A model generated the notes under the pieces. That model searched no databases and was not told the DNA's origin. It worked only from the letters and a program-made list of their open reading frames with translations. Positions 17,573-26,480 of a DNA stretch of 64,000 nt are shown here, one piece after another; positions within the stretch are counted from its first letter, which is position 1; every line of letters begins with the position of its first letter. The position numbers and the translations under genes are program-made. This DNA is from Cytophagales bacterium (GTDB lineage Bacteria > Bacteroidota > Bacteroidia > Cytophagales > Cyclobacteriaceae), in NCBI GenBank assembly GCA_017303805.1, contig JAFLBQ010000007.1:124001-188000 (forward strand), written 5' to 3'.

Positions 17573-17584
17573 ATAAAATCGGGG

Positions 17585-20500
17585 ATGAAATACAAATTCT
17601 TAGCCGGACTTATTTTATGTGTGTGTGTGGTAGGGTGCCAGAAGAAAAGCGATACCCTGTTTCGGTTACTCTCATCGGACGAAAGCCAGGTTTATTTTAA
17701 TAACGCCATTGCGGAATCAGATACCTTTAACATTTTAACTTACGAATACATTTACAATGGTGGCGGTGTTGCCATTGCAGATTTCAATAACGACTCAATT
17801 CCAGATATTTTTTTTACCGGTAACCAGGTTTCCAACAGGTTATACCTCGGAATGGGAAATCTCAAATACGAAGACGTAACTGACAAAAGCGGTTTAACAA
17901 CTCTCAATCGCTGGAGTTCCGGTGTTTCTGTGGTGGACATTAATAATGATGGCTGGCTTGATCTTCATGTATGCGCCACTGCACAACCCGATCCGGCTTT
18001 AAGAAAGGATATGCTGTTTATTAATAAAGGCGTTTCAACGGGTGGCGTGCCAGTTTTTGAAGATGCCGCTGCCTCGTATGGTTTGGATTTTAACGGCCAT
18101 AGCATCTCTTCTGCCTTTTTTGATTATGATAATGATGGCGACCTCGACTTATACGTTCTGGTAAACGTTAAACTCAATAATGTTCCAACTACATTCCGCG
18201 CGAAGATTGAAGATGGTACTTCGGCCAATAACGATAGGCTTTTTAGAAATGATGGCAACGGAAAGTTTACGGATGTAACGTTAGAGGCCGGTATTGTCTA
18301 TGAAGGCTACGGACTCGGACTCGCCATTCAGGATTTCAACGGAGACGGTTGGCCGGATATTTATGTGAGTAATGATTATTTGAGTAACGACATCCTTTAC
18401 ATCAACCAAAAGAATGGCAAATTCTTAAATGAAACCAGTAAATTTTTAGGACATCAAAGTCAGTTCTCAATGGGTAACGATGCAGCAGACGTAAATAACG
18501 ATGGATTAGCTGATCTGGTAACATTGGATATGTTGCCAGAAAACAGCGAACGCAAAAAGACGACCATTGGAAATAAGAGTTATCAGAACAATATTAATAA
18601 CGAGACATTCAATTATCAGTATCAGTATGTTAGAAATATGCTTCAGTTAAATGGTGGTTCTAAATTCAGTGAAATTGGGCAACTGGCCGGTGTGTCTCAA
18701 ACGGAATGGAGTTGGTCGCCATTATTTGCAGACTACGATAATGATGGGTTAAAGGACTTGACCATCACCAATGGTTTTCCAAAGGACATAACTGATAAGG
18801 ATTTTGCAAACTTCAGAGCTCGGGTAATTAACATCGCGCCCCCATCGTATATGGTCGATTCGATACCCGTGGTTAAAATCCCAAACTATGCTTTTAAAAA
18901 TAATGGCGATTTAACCTTTACGGATGTTTCCACAAAGTGGGGACTTAATCAACCGTCCTTTAGCAACGGCTCGGCATTTGCCGATCTTGATAATGATGGT
19001 GATCTTGATTATGTAGTAAATAATATTAATTCCACCGCTTTTATATATGAGAATACCTTGATCTCTAAAAAGCCCTCAAAAATAGAGCCTTCGAATTTTT
19101 TACGAATTAAGCTTATAGGTTCAGAAGTAAACCGGCAGGGGATTGGTTCAAAACTATACGTGTATGCCAATGGAAAAATGCAGTATTACGAGCATCATTT
19201 ATCAAGGGGCTTTCTTTCGTCAGTTGATAATACTATTCATTTTGGACTTGGAAATGAAGCAGAAATTGATTCTCTAGTAATAATCTGGCCGGATAATAAA
19301 ACTCAGCTCCTTAAAAGTTTAAAAGCAAATACAGGTTTGAGCCTGTGGTACTCGAATGCAACATCAATAAAACCTTTTATTGGAGAGTCCAACAAACCAT
19401 TCGTTAGAAACATAGCGAAAGAAGTTGGAATTTCTTATTTACATAGACAAAACGATATTATTGACTTCAACATTCAACGAACTATCCCTCATAAATTTTC
19501 TCAGTCAGGCCCTGCGTTGGCAGTTGGAGATATAAACGGTGACGGCCTGGAAGATCTTTACATTTCTGGTGCTACTGGTTATCCGGGGCAATTTTTAGTG
19601 CAAACAAATAATGGAACTTTTCAGGCTGGTCCTACTATTACGGCATCGAATACACTAAACGAAGAAAGAGCTGCTTTGCTTTTTGATTTTGATCAGGATG
19701 GAGATTTAGATTTATACATAGGAGTAAGTGGTTTTGAGCCATTGCCAGGTGGTGTGTACACTAACAAACTTTACATTAATGACGGGAAGGGAAACTTCAA
19801 AGTCGAAAGCACGTTACCCGCAACTAATCTGGCCACGGCTTGTATTCGGGCAGCTGATTACAACAAAGATGGAAAGTTAGATGTTTTTGTTGGCGGCCGG
19901 ATTATACCCGGGCAGTATCCAACGCCACCCCGCAATTATCTTTTAAAGAATGAGAAGAATGGTTTTGTGGATGCAACTGAAGCCGATAGCCCGGAGTTGC
20001 AAACCTTGGGGCTTGTGTCTGATGCAATATGGACTGATTTTGATAATGACGGTTGGATAGACCTGATTGTAGTCGGGGAATTGATGCCTGTGACATTTTT
20101 TAAAAATGAGAACGGTAAACTCAGACCATTCAAGACAGATACGGATAAATACATTGGTTGGTGGAGCAGCATTGTGGGTTCTGATTTCGATGGGGATGGA
20201 GATACAGATTATGTAGTTGGAAACTATGGACTAAATAATTCATATCATGTGAGTTCCGAAACCCCAATGCGGGTTTTTGCTAAAGACTTGGATAACAATG
20301 GCAGCATTGAAGCGCTGATTTTTTGTTATAGTAAAACACTGGACGGGACCGAGAAATTGTGCCCCGCCCATTTTTGGGACGAGCTGAATCAACAAAGTCC
20401 AAGATTTAGGCGACAATTTTCAAAATATAAGAACTTTAGCACAGCAACTTGGGAGACCCTTTTAACAGAGGCAGAAAAAAGAGATGCATACATCGTTGAT

Positions 20501-21091
20501 GTGAATCACCTCTCCTCCAGTTATCTTGAGAATTTAGGAAATGGAAACTTTCGCTTGCACGACCTTCCTGTAGAAGCTCAATTTGCACCTACTACTGGCG
20601 TAGTGGTGTCGGATGTAAACAATGACGGTTTTACCGATGTGGTGATAATTGGAAATGATTTTGGCAACGAAGTATTTATTGGAAGGCACGATGCCCAAAC
20701 CGGGTTAATCTTATTAGGTGATGGTACCGGTAATTTTAAATCGATAACATCAATTAATAGTGGCTTTTCTGTTCCGTACAATGCAAAAGCCCTTGTTAAT
20801 TTGATGGCGGGTAATCGAGATATTTTTATTGCCTCTCAAAATGGCGATAGCCTTATGGTATTTGAAACCCTTAACAAGAATGAAAACCGGGTGTTTAAAC
20901 CAGAGCCAACGGATGCCTGGGCAATCCTTTCTTTTAAGGATGGAAAACAACAGAAGGTTGAGTTTTACTATGGCTCTGGATATTTATCACAATCATCAAG
21001 AAAATGGAAAGTGCCTAAAGACGCAATGGAACTAAAAGTTTTTAATTTTCTTGGCGAATCGAGGATTATAAAGATTAACGGACCACTGTGA
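17585..21091 (+). CDS. Large FG-GAP/VCBS repeat lipoprotein with ASPIC/UnbV domain
   Basis: The lipoprotein (1168 residues from this ATG) begins MKYKFLAGLILCVCVVGCQKK. It contains many calcium-binding FG-GAP/VCBS repeats (for example ADFNNDSIPDIFFTG, DINNDGWLDLHV, DYDNDGDLDLYV, DINGDGLEDLYISG), which build integrin-like beta-propellers. A central ASPIC/UnbV domain (NRQGIGSKLYVYANGK through HFGLGNEAEIDSLVIIWPD) separates two propeller groups. Such proteins are probably surface-exposed and often sit beside SusCD pairs, but their function is not established. An ATG 30 bases upstream is in frame but lies inside the SusD terminator, so it was not used. It is followed after 19 bp by the Gfo/Idh/MocA gene. 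Confidence 0.9.
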   Translation: MKYKFLAGLILCVCVVGCQKKSDTLFRLLSSDESQVYFNNAIAESDTFNILTYEYIYNGGGVAIADFNNDSIPDIFFTGNQVSNRLYLGMGNLKYEDVTDKSGLTTLNRWSSGVSVVDINNDGWLDLHVCATAQPDPALRKDMLFINKGVSTGGVPVFEDAAASYGLDFNGHSISSAFFDYDNDGDLDLYVLVNVKLNNVPTTFRAKIEDGTSANNDRLFRNDGNGKFTDVTLEAGIVYEGYGLGLAIQDFNGDGWPDIYVSNDYLSNDILYINQKNGKFLNETSKFLGHQSQFSMGNDAADVNNDGLADLVTLDMLPENSERKKTTIGNKSYQNNINNETFNYQYQYVRNMLQLNGGSKFSEIGQLAGVSQTEWSWSPLFADYDNDGLKDLTITNGFPKDITDKDFANFRARVINIAPPSYMVDSIPVVKIPNYAFKNNGDLTFTDVSTKWGLNQPSFSNGSAFADLDNDGDLDYVVNNINSTAFIYENTLISKKPSKIEPSNFLRIKLIGSEVNRQGIGSKLYVYANGKMQYYEHHLSRGFLSSVDNTIHFGLGNEAEIDSLVIIWPDNKTQLLKSLKANTGLSLWYSNATSIKPFIGESNKPFVRNIAKEVGISYLHRQNDIIDFNIQRTIPHKFSQSGPALAVGDINGDGLEDLYISGATGYPGQFLVQTNNGTFQAGPTITASNTLNEERAALLFDFDQDGDLDLYIGVSGFEPLPGGVYTNKLYINDGKGNFKVESTLPATNLATACIRAADYNKDGKLDVFVGGRIIPGQYPTPPRNYLLKNEKNGFVDATEADSPELQTLGLVSDAIWTDFDNDGWIDLIVVGELMPVTFFKNENGKLRPFKTDTDKYIGWWSSIVGSDFDGDGDTDYVVGNYGLNNSYHVSSETPMRVFAKDLDNNGSIEALIFCYSKTLDGTEKLCPAHFWDELNQQSPRFRRQFSKYKNFSTATWETLLTEAEKRDAYIVDVNHLSSSYLENLGNGNFRLHDLPVEAQFAPTTGVVVSDVNNDGFTDVVIIGNDFGNEVFIGRHDAQTGLILLGDGTGNFKSITSINSGFSVPYNAKALVNLMAGNRDIFIASQNGDSLMVFETLNKNENRVFKPEPTDAWAILSFKDGKQQKVEFYYGSGYLSQSSRKWKVPKDAMELKVFNFLGESRIIKINGPL

Positions 21092-21110
21092 TTCTATAAA
21101 CCAAATAAGT

Positions 21111-22508
21111 ATGCACACAACCAATAAATCCACCCGTAGAAATTTTATTAAGAAACTGACGGGTACAGCATTGACGGCTACCATGGGTGCCAGCGCCCTT
21201 GCTGCCGGTAGAACTGAGATTTTACAACCGGGCATGCCTGAGTTCAAAACCTATGGCCCGAACGACCAGGTTAACATTGGCATCATTGGAATGGGTATAA
21301 TGGGCTTTAGCAATGCCTATTGGTCGTTGCAGGTACCCGGAGTAAAGTTGGTTGCCGTGTGCGATTTATACAGTGGCCGGTTGGAACATGCGCGCGAAGT
21401 GTATGGCAAGGATCTGATTGTTACTAAGAATTACAAAGAGATACTCGATCGCAAGGATATTGATGCGGTTATAGTTGCTACGTCCGACCATTGGCACGAC
21501 CGGATTTCTATCGAGGCAATGAACAAAGGAAAACACGTGTACTGCGAAAAGCCTATGGTACATCGCCTCGATGAAGGTGCGGATGTAATCGCCACACAGA
21601 AAAAGACCGGCAAGGTGTTTATTGTAGGGAGTCAACGCGTTAGTTCAATTGTTACGCATAAGACAAAAGAAATCTTCGAGTCCAAAACGATTGGCGACCT
21701 GGTAATGGTAGAGACCTGGATGGATCGCCATAGCGCCAATGGTGCCTGGCAATATTCTATTCCCACCGATGCAAATGCTACTACGGTTGATTGGGAAAAT
21801 TTTCAAGGCGATGCACCCAAGCGCCCTTATGATCCGGTAAGGTTTTTCAGATGGCGGAATTACCAGGATTACGGAACAGGCGTTGCAGGTGATTTGTTTG
21901 TGCATTTATTTTCAGCCCTGCATGCGGTAACAAGTTCAAAAGGTCCAAACCGGATTTTAGCCACCGGTGGTTTGCGCTACTGGAAAGATGGCCGCGATGT
22001 GCCCGATGTGATAATGGGTTTATATGACTATCCCGAAACAAAGCAACACCCGGCCTTTAACCTGCAAATGCGCGTAAACTTTGTTGATGGCAGCGAGGGC
22101 GGGGAAGGCCTGCGACTAATTGGTACCGATGGTGTTATTGATATGGGGTGGAGCTCCGTAAAAGTAAAGCACCATAAAATTCATTCCGAACCTGGCTACG
22201 GTGGCTGGGACTCATTTAATACCTTCACCGAAGCGCAGCAGAAAGAGTATGAGAAATGGTACAAGGCGAAATATCCGAAGAAGCCCGGAAGTATTCTGCC
22301 TTCCGACCTTGAGTACCTGGCTCCGGAAGACTACAGCGCCAACCTCGATCATCATATAAATTTTTATAAAGGTATTCGCGAAAAGGCGCCCATTGTAGAA
22401 GACGCTCTGTTTGGCATGCAGGCGGCCGGCCCGGCTCTTGCCACCAACAAAAGTTATTTCGATAAGGCTATAGTTAAATGGAACCCCGACTTAGCGCAGC
22501 TGGCGTAA
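21111..22508 (+). CDS. Gfo/Idh/MocA family oxidoreductase, Tat-exported (third, distinct type)
   Basis: The 465-residue protein carries a twin-arginine signal (STRRNFIKKLTGTALTATMG) and the Rossmann motif IGIIGMGIMG, and keeps the canonical EKP motif (GKHVYCEKPMVH). The middle block FFRWRNYQDYGTGVAGDLFVH is typical of the larger exported members. It differs clearly from the two QKP-type copies at the start of the window. Standing 19 bp downstream of the FG-GAP gene, it should belong to the carbohydrate locus. The reaction is probably NAD(P)-dependent oxidation or reduction of a sugar ring carbon in the periplasm; the substrate is unknown. Confidence 0.9.
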   Translation: MHTTNKSTRRNFIKKLTGTALTATMGASALAAGRTEILQPGMPEFKTYGPNDQVNIGIIGMGIMGFSNAYWSLQVPGVKLVAVCDLYSGRLEHAREVYGKDLIVTKNYKEILDRKDIDAVIVATSDHWHDRISIEAMNKGKHVYCEKPMVHRLDEGADVIATQKKTGKVFIVGSQRVSSIVTHKTKEIFESKTIGDLVMVETWMDRHSANGAWQYSIPTDANATTVDWENFQGDAPKRPYDPVRFFRWRNYQDYGTGVAGDLFVHLFSALHAVTSSKGPNRILATGGLRYWKDGRDVPDVIMGLYDYPETKQHPAFNLQMRVNFVDGSEGGEGLRLIGTDGVIDMGWSSVKVKHHKIHSEPGYGGWDSFNTFTEAQQKEYEKWYKAKYPKKPGSILPSDLEYLAPEDYSANLDHHINFYKGIREKAPIVEDALFGMQAAGPALATNKSYFDKAIVKWNPDLAQLA

Positions 22509-22515
22509 GCAAGAA

Positions 22516-23406
22516 TTATTCACCAACAAATTTAGGCACTTGTAACTGAGTGCCTATTTTTTTGTTCATCTCGGCAATCAGGTATTTGCAGAGTTCGGGC
22601 GAATGAAGTTCTTCGTGCTGATGCATAAAAAAATAAATTCGGTGTATGCCCTGATCTTTCCATTGCTTCATGCGATTTACCCAATCGTCAATACGCGTGT
22701 AATCTGTTGGGTGCAGGCCGTTGCCTACAAAACGCAAAAAGGCCTGCGGTGTGCTTAGGCGCATATGCACGCAATCTCTGCGGGCGCTTGCATCGGTTAT
22801 CACGGCCCCGGCAGCATTCTTCTCCATCATCTCAAACAACTTATCAAACGCTTCGGGGTTCGCATACCAGTCTTTGTGGCGCTGCTCTACAAACAACTCT
22901 ATGTCGTTGGGCATGGCTTCGATAAATGCTTGTTGAACCTCCAGCGACTTTGGGCCCATTTGCGGATGGGGCATCAGAAATATAGGGCCCAGGTTTTCCT
23001 TAAACTCATAAATCGCATCCAGAAATTTATCCACCAACTCTCTGGTTTCTTTTAGCCTTTTAATGTGCGTTATCTGATCTACAAATTTAGGACAGAATTT
23101 AAAGCCTTCGCCCACTTTGCTCTTCCAGGTTTTAATTTGTGCTTTAGTAGGCATCCTGTAAAAGGTGGCATTCAACTCAATGCAATTAAAGTGTTTTGCA
23201 TAATGCGAAAGAAAATCAGCCTGCTTGGTTTTAGGCGGATAGATTTTGCCTACCCAATCGGGCCGACCCCATTTGGCACAGCCTACAAAAAACTGAGTTG
23301 CTGCCTTGCTTTTGGATAGTACTTTAGTTGTTGCCGGATGATCGGGCGGCAGGGTAAAGTCAATGCCCGATAAATCAATTTCGGTTTCTACGCGACCAAA
23401 TTGCAT
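22516..23406 (-). CDS. DUF72 (YecE-like) family protein
   Basis: The 296-residue protein shows the DUF72 TIM-barrel blocks: FFVGCAKWGRPDWVGKIYP, HFNCIELNATFYRMP, FCPKFVDQITH, LGPIFLMPHPQMGP, ELFVEQRHKDWY and FMHQHEE. The family is widespread, is thought to be a metal-binding or nuclease-like barrel, and has no settled function. It is convergent with the Gfo/Idh/MocA gene, seven bases apart. It is about 30 residues longer at the N-terminus than many members. Confidence 0.87.
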   Translation of the reverse strand: MQFGRVETEIDLSGIDFTLPPDHPATTKVLSKSKAATQFFVGCAKWGRPDWVGKIYPPKTKQADFLSHYAKHFNCIELNATFYRMPTKAQIKTWKSKVGEGFKFCPKFVDQITHIKRLKETRELVDKFLDAIYEFKENLGPIFLMPHPQMGPKSLEVQQAFIEAMPNDIELFVEQRHKDWYANPEAFDKLFEMMEKNAAGAVITDASARRDCVHMRLSTPQAFLRFVGNGLHPTDYTRIDDWVNRMKQWKDQGIHRIYFFMHQHEELHSPELCKYLIAEMNKKIGTQLQVPKFVGE

Positions 23407-23500
23407 GGCGAAAGGGTTTCAATTTTAAATAACCGATTCAAGTTATCATAAATATTTGTTCAACCGCCCAAATCCAACTTTTTTCGCTCTTACCAGTTTG

Positions 23501-23530
23501 TTTGCTTGCCACCTGCTTATCGCTACCTTG
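23501..23530 (+). promoter_or_regulatory. Candidate Bacteroidota-type promoter
   Basis: TTTG followed after exactly 19 bp by TACCTTG resembles the -33 TTTG and -7 TAnnTTTG elements of Bacteroidota. It sits about 23 bp before the amidohydrolase start codon. Confidence 0.45.
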
Positions 23531-23553
23531 CATTACCTAAACCATAACCTTTT

Positions 23554-25212
23554 ATGAAGAAGCTTGTCCTTACGCTTTCATTCTTTAGCTGCTGTACAAT
23601 TCTGTTTGCCCAAACCGAAGTGCAACGGGCTTCTAAACTCAAGGCTGAAGCAGCCCTGGAGGTTGATAAGCTTGCCGTGCTGGGCCAACAGATTAACGAT
23701 GTACTCTTCAGTTATGCTGAGTTAGGCTTTCAGGAATTTGAAACCTTTACTTACCTCACCACCTTGTTAGAGAAGAACGGGTTTAAAGTGGAACGCGGAA
23801 TTGCCGGAGTGCCTACCGCATGGATTGCTTCTTGGTCATATGGTTCGGGCAAGCCGGTGCTGGCGTTGGGTTCCGATGTGGATTGTATCCCCAAAGCCTC
23901 GCAAAAGCCGGGTGTAGCCTATGCCGATCCGATAGTGTTGGGTGCACCAGGCCATGGCGAAGGTCACAATTCGGGCCAGGCGCTGAATATTATTTCGGCC
24001 CTTGCGCTGAAGAAGATAATGGAACGTGAGAAGATTTCAGGAACCATACGACTGTGGCCGGGGGTGGCCGAGGAATTGGTGGGCACAAAAGCCTATTACG
24101 TGCGGGCCGGATATTTTAAAGATGTAGATGCTTGTATTTTTACACATGTTGCCAACAACCTGGGTGTAGGCTATGGCGATGCAGGCAACAACGGACTTGT
24201 TTCGGTACGCTTTACATTTGAAGGTGCCGCAGCACATGCTGCCGGAGCTCCGTGGCGGGGCAAGAGTGCCCTTGATGCGGTAGAGCTCATGAACATTGGT
24301 TGGAATTTCAGACGCGAGCACCTCGAACTTACACAGCGCTCGCACTACGTGATTTCCGATGGGGGCGATCAGCCCAACGTGGTTCCTTCCAAAGCGGCCG
24401 TATGGTATTATTTTCGTGAACGAACCTATCCTGGCATTAAGCGTTTGTTCGACATTGGCGTTAAGGTAGCCGAAGGTGCCGCGTTAATGACCGAAACGAA
24501 GTTTACTTACGAAGTATTAGGCTCTGCCTGGCCCGGCCATTTCAACAAACCTATAGCCGAAGCCATGTACGAGAATATGAAAGTTGTTGGATTGCCCAAA
24601 TGGAGCGATGAAGATCAACTGCTTGCCAAGGCAACTCAACTGGAGCTAAAGGCCCCTAAAATTGATGGCCTTGCAACCAAGTTGGATACGTTGGGACTAC
24701 CCACACCCACCGGTCCGGTAAATGTAATGGGGCGCCAGCTAATGGCCATGGGCGGGGGCTCAGACGATATTGCGGATATCAGTTGGACAGTGCCTACCGT
24801 GGTGCTGCGCTATCCTTCCAATATTCCAGGCTTACCGGGCCATCATTGGAGCAATGCCATTTCTATGGCAACACCTATTGCCCACAAAGGCATTGTGTAC
24901 GGGGCCAAAGCAGAGATAATGACCTTACTGGATATGCTGTTGAAACCCGAACTGTTAGCCAACGCATGGACCTACTATCGCGAAGAGCAAACCAAAGATT
25001 TGCAATACACTCCACTGGTAGGCGAAAAAGACAACCCGGCCATTACACTCAATAAAAAGATTATGGAGGAGTATGCGCCTAAGCTGAAACCATTCTACTA
25101 CAACCCGGCTAAGTATAAAACCTACCTCGAGCAATTAGGAATTACTTACCCTACCGTAAAACCGGAACAAAAAGAGGAATTGAAAAAACTGGAAGAGAAA
25201 AAATCAAAGTAA
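23554..25212 (+). CDS. M20 family amidohydrolase/peptidase, secreted
   Basis: The protein (552 residues) has a signal peptide ending in ILFAQ. The M20 metallopeptidase body shows LALGSDVDCIP, the metal-binding segment GAPGHGEGHNSGQ, the catalytic Glu region GVAEELVGTKAYYV and the dimerisation domain (VRFTFEGAAAHAAGAPWRGKSALDAVE). It is most like the AbgB/carboxypeptidase Ss1 branch, which cleaves amide bonds of aminobenzoyl-glutamate or N-acyl amino acids. The usual length is about 480, with the extra sequence in a lysine- and glutamate-rich C-terminus. The stop codon is directly followed by the GTG start of riboflavin synthase, so the two are probably cotranscribed. Confidence 0.88.
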   Translation: MKKLVLTLSFFSCCTILFAQTEVQRASKLKAEAALEVDKLAVLGQQINDVLFSYAELGFQEFETFTYLTTLLEKNGFKVERGIAGVPTAWIASWSYGSGKPVLALGSDVDCIPKASQKPGVAYADPIVLGAPGHGEGHNSGQALNIISALALKKIMEREKISGTIRLWPGVAEELVGTKAYYVRAGYFKDVDACIFTHVANNLGVGYGDAGNNGLVSVRFTFEGAAAHAAGAPWRGKSALDAVELMNIGWNFRREHLELTQRSHYVISDGGDQPNVVPSKAAVWYYFRERTYPGIKRLFDIGVKVAEGAALMTETKFTYEVLGSAWPGHFNKPIAEAMYENMKVVGLPKWSDEDQLLAKATQLELKAPKIDGLATKLDTLGLPTPTGPVNVMGRQLMAMGGGSDDIADISWTVPTVVLRYPSNIPGLPGHHWSNAISMATPIAHKGIVYGAKAEIMTLLDMLLKPELLANAWTYYREEQTKDLQYTPLVGEKDNPAITLNKKIMEEYAPKLKPFYYNPAKYKTYLEQLGITYPTVKPEQKEELKKLEEKKSK

Positions 25213-25800
25213 GTGTTTACCGGAATTGTTGAAGCGGTTGGCGAGGTTAAGCAGGTCGGGTCCGAAAACTCGAATGTTATCTTTTGCATTGAAAGTGAAA
25301 TCAGCACCCAGTTAAAGGTTGATCAGAGTGTAGCACACGATGGTGTTTGCCTTACCGTAACCAAAGTGGAGGGTAGCAGGCATTGGGTTACAGCCGTAAA
25401 TGAGACCTTGAAAAAATCGAACCTGAGTGGGTGGAATGCCGGTACCCGGGTAAACCTGGAACGCTGCATGGTAGCCAATGGCCGGTTTGATGGCCATATT
25501 GTGCAAGGGCATATCGATCAGGTGGGAACCGTAAAGTCAATAAAAGACGAAAACGGCAGCTGGTTGTTTGATTTTGCCTATGATGCTGCCCTGGAAAATG
25601 TTACGGTAGAAAAAGGTTCCATTGCGGTTAATGGTGTAAGCTTAACATGTTTTAATAGCAGGGCGGGGGCATTTACAGTGGCGATAATTCCCTACACGTT
25701 TGAACACACAGGGTTTGCTAAACTGAAAGTGGGCGATCAGGTTAACCTGGAGTTTGATATTATAGGCAAATATGTGAAGCGCTTGTTACGTAACGGCTAA
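25213..25800 (+). CDS. ribE: Riboflavin synthase alpha subunit
   Basis: The protein (195 residues, normal length) joins two molecules of 6,7-dimethyl-8-ribityllumazine to make riboflavin in the cytoplasm. It has the typical start MFTGIVEAVGEV and two related lumazine-binding halves. The first holds SVAHDGVCLTVTKV and the second GSIAVNGVSLTCF, with HIVQGHIDQVG between them. It starts at GTG immediately after the TAA of the amidohydrolase (TAAGTG), so translation is probably coupled. No FMN riboswitch is visible upstream, and other rib genes are not in the window. Confidence 0.95.
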   Translation: MFTGIVEAVGEVKQVGSENSNVIFCIESEISTQLKVDQSVAHDGVCLTVTKVEGSRHWVTAVNETLKKSNLSGWNAGTRVNLERCMVANGRFDGHIVQGHIDQVGTVKSIKDENGSWLFDFAYDAALENVTVEKGSIAVNGVSLTCFNSRAGAFTVAIIPYTFEHTGFAKLKVGDQVNLEFDIIGKYVKRLLRNG

Positions 25801-25809
25801 GCGTGTGCC

Positions 25810-26391
25810 TTATGCCGTAGCTTGTTTATGCCGGTATCGGGCTATAAGTTTTTGAGCCACGCGGTAACTCAACCAACCACAGGTTAAGCCAATCAAACTA
25901 CCTACCAGAATATCACCCGGAAAATGCACGCCCAAATAAATACGGGTATAAGTCATTACGGTAGCCCAAATAAAAATTACCCAACTCCACTTTATATGGC
26001 TACGCAAGGTTAGCCAAACAAATAGCGCAACGCCAAATGTATTGGCTGCGTGCCCCGATGAGAACCCATACGTACCACCCCGGTACCCATTAACATGGTG
26101 CAACAGGCCGTCCAGCGATGGATCGTGCGAAGGCCGCAACCGCTCGAAGAATGGCTTCATAAAAGACGAGGTAATCTGGTCGCAAAGTAATACGGTAAGC
26201 GCAGCCCCAATAAGTATAAACCAGCCTTCCTTTTTATAAAATCGAAATACCAGGTATATCAGAAAACCATAAAGCGGAATCCAAAACCACGTTTTCGTAA
26301 TTAAATACATTACCGGGTCAAGCCAATCAGTATGATAGCTGTTAAGCCAGATCAGCAGCTTTTTATCCCATTCAATCAGTTTATCTAACAC
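25810..26391 (-). CDS. PAP2 family phosphatase, membrane protein
   Basis: The 193-residue membrane protein has about five or six hydrophobic helices and the three phosphatase motifs of the PAP2 superfamily: KPFFERLRP, YGFSSGHAAN and TRIYLGVHFPGD. It should remove phosphate from a lipid phosphate such as undecaprenyl pyrophosphate, phosphatidate or phosphatidylglycerophosphate on the outer face of the inner membrane. It is convergent with riboflavin synthase, nine bases apart, and divergent from the flavoprotein gene. The exact lipid substrate cannot be told from the sequence. Confidence 0.92.
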   Translation of the reverse strand: MLDKLIEWDKKLLIWLNSYHTDWLDPVMYLITKTWFWIPLYGFLIYLVFRFYKKEGWFILIGAALTVLLCDQITSSFMKPFFERLRPSHDPSLDGLLHHVNGYRGGTYGFSSGHAANTFGVALFVWLTLRSHIKWSWVIFIWATVMTYTRIYLGVHFPGDILVGSLIGLTCGWLSYRVAQKLIARYRHKQATA

Positions 26392-26480
26392 GTTTTAAAG
26401 GTAAGATTAATCGGGGTAACCCGTTCTTAAAAAACCACTATAAATTGTACCTTGTACCACTCTTTTTGGCTTTACATGTT

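Noticed and set aside
17555-17584. In-frame ATG ten codons before the FG-GAP lipoprotein start
   Set aside because: It lies inside the SusD terminator hairpin and T-run; the next ATG gives a proper lipoprotein signal.
25190-25215. FMN riboswitch for riboflavin synthase
   Set aside because: There is no space upstream of the GTG start and no RFN-type conserved sequence was seen.
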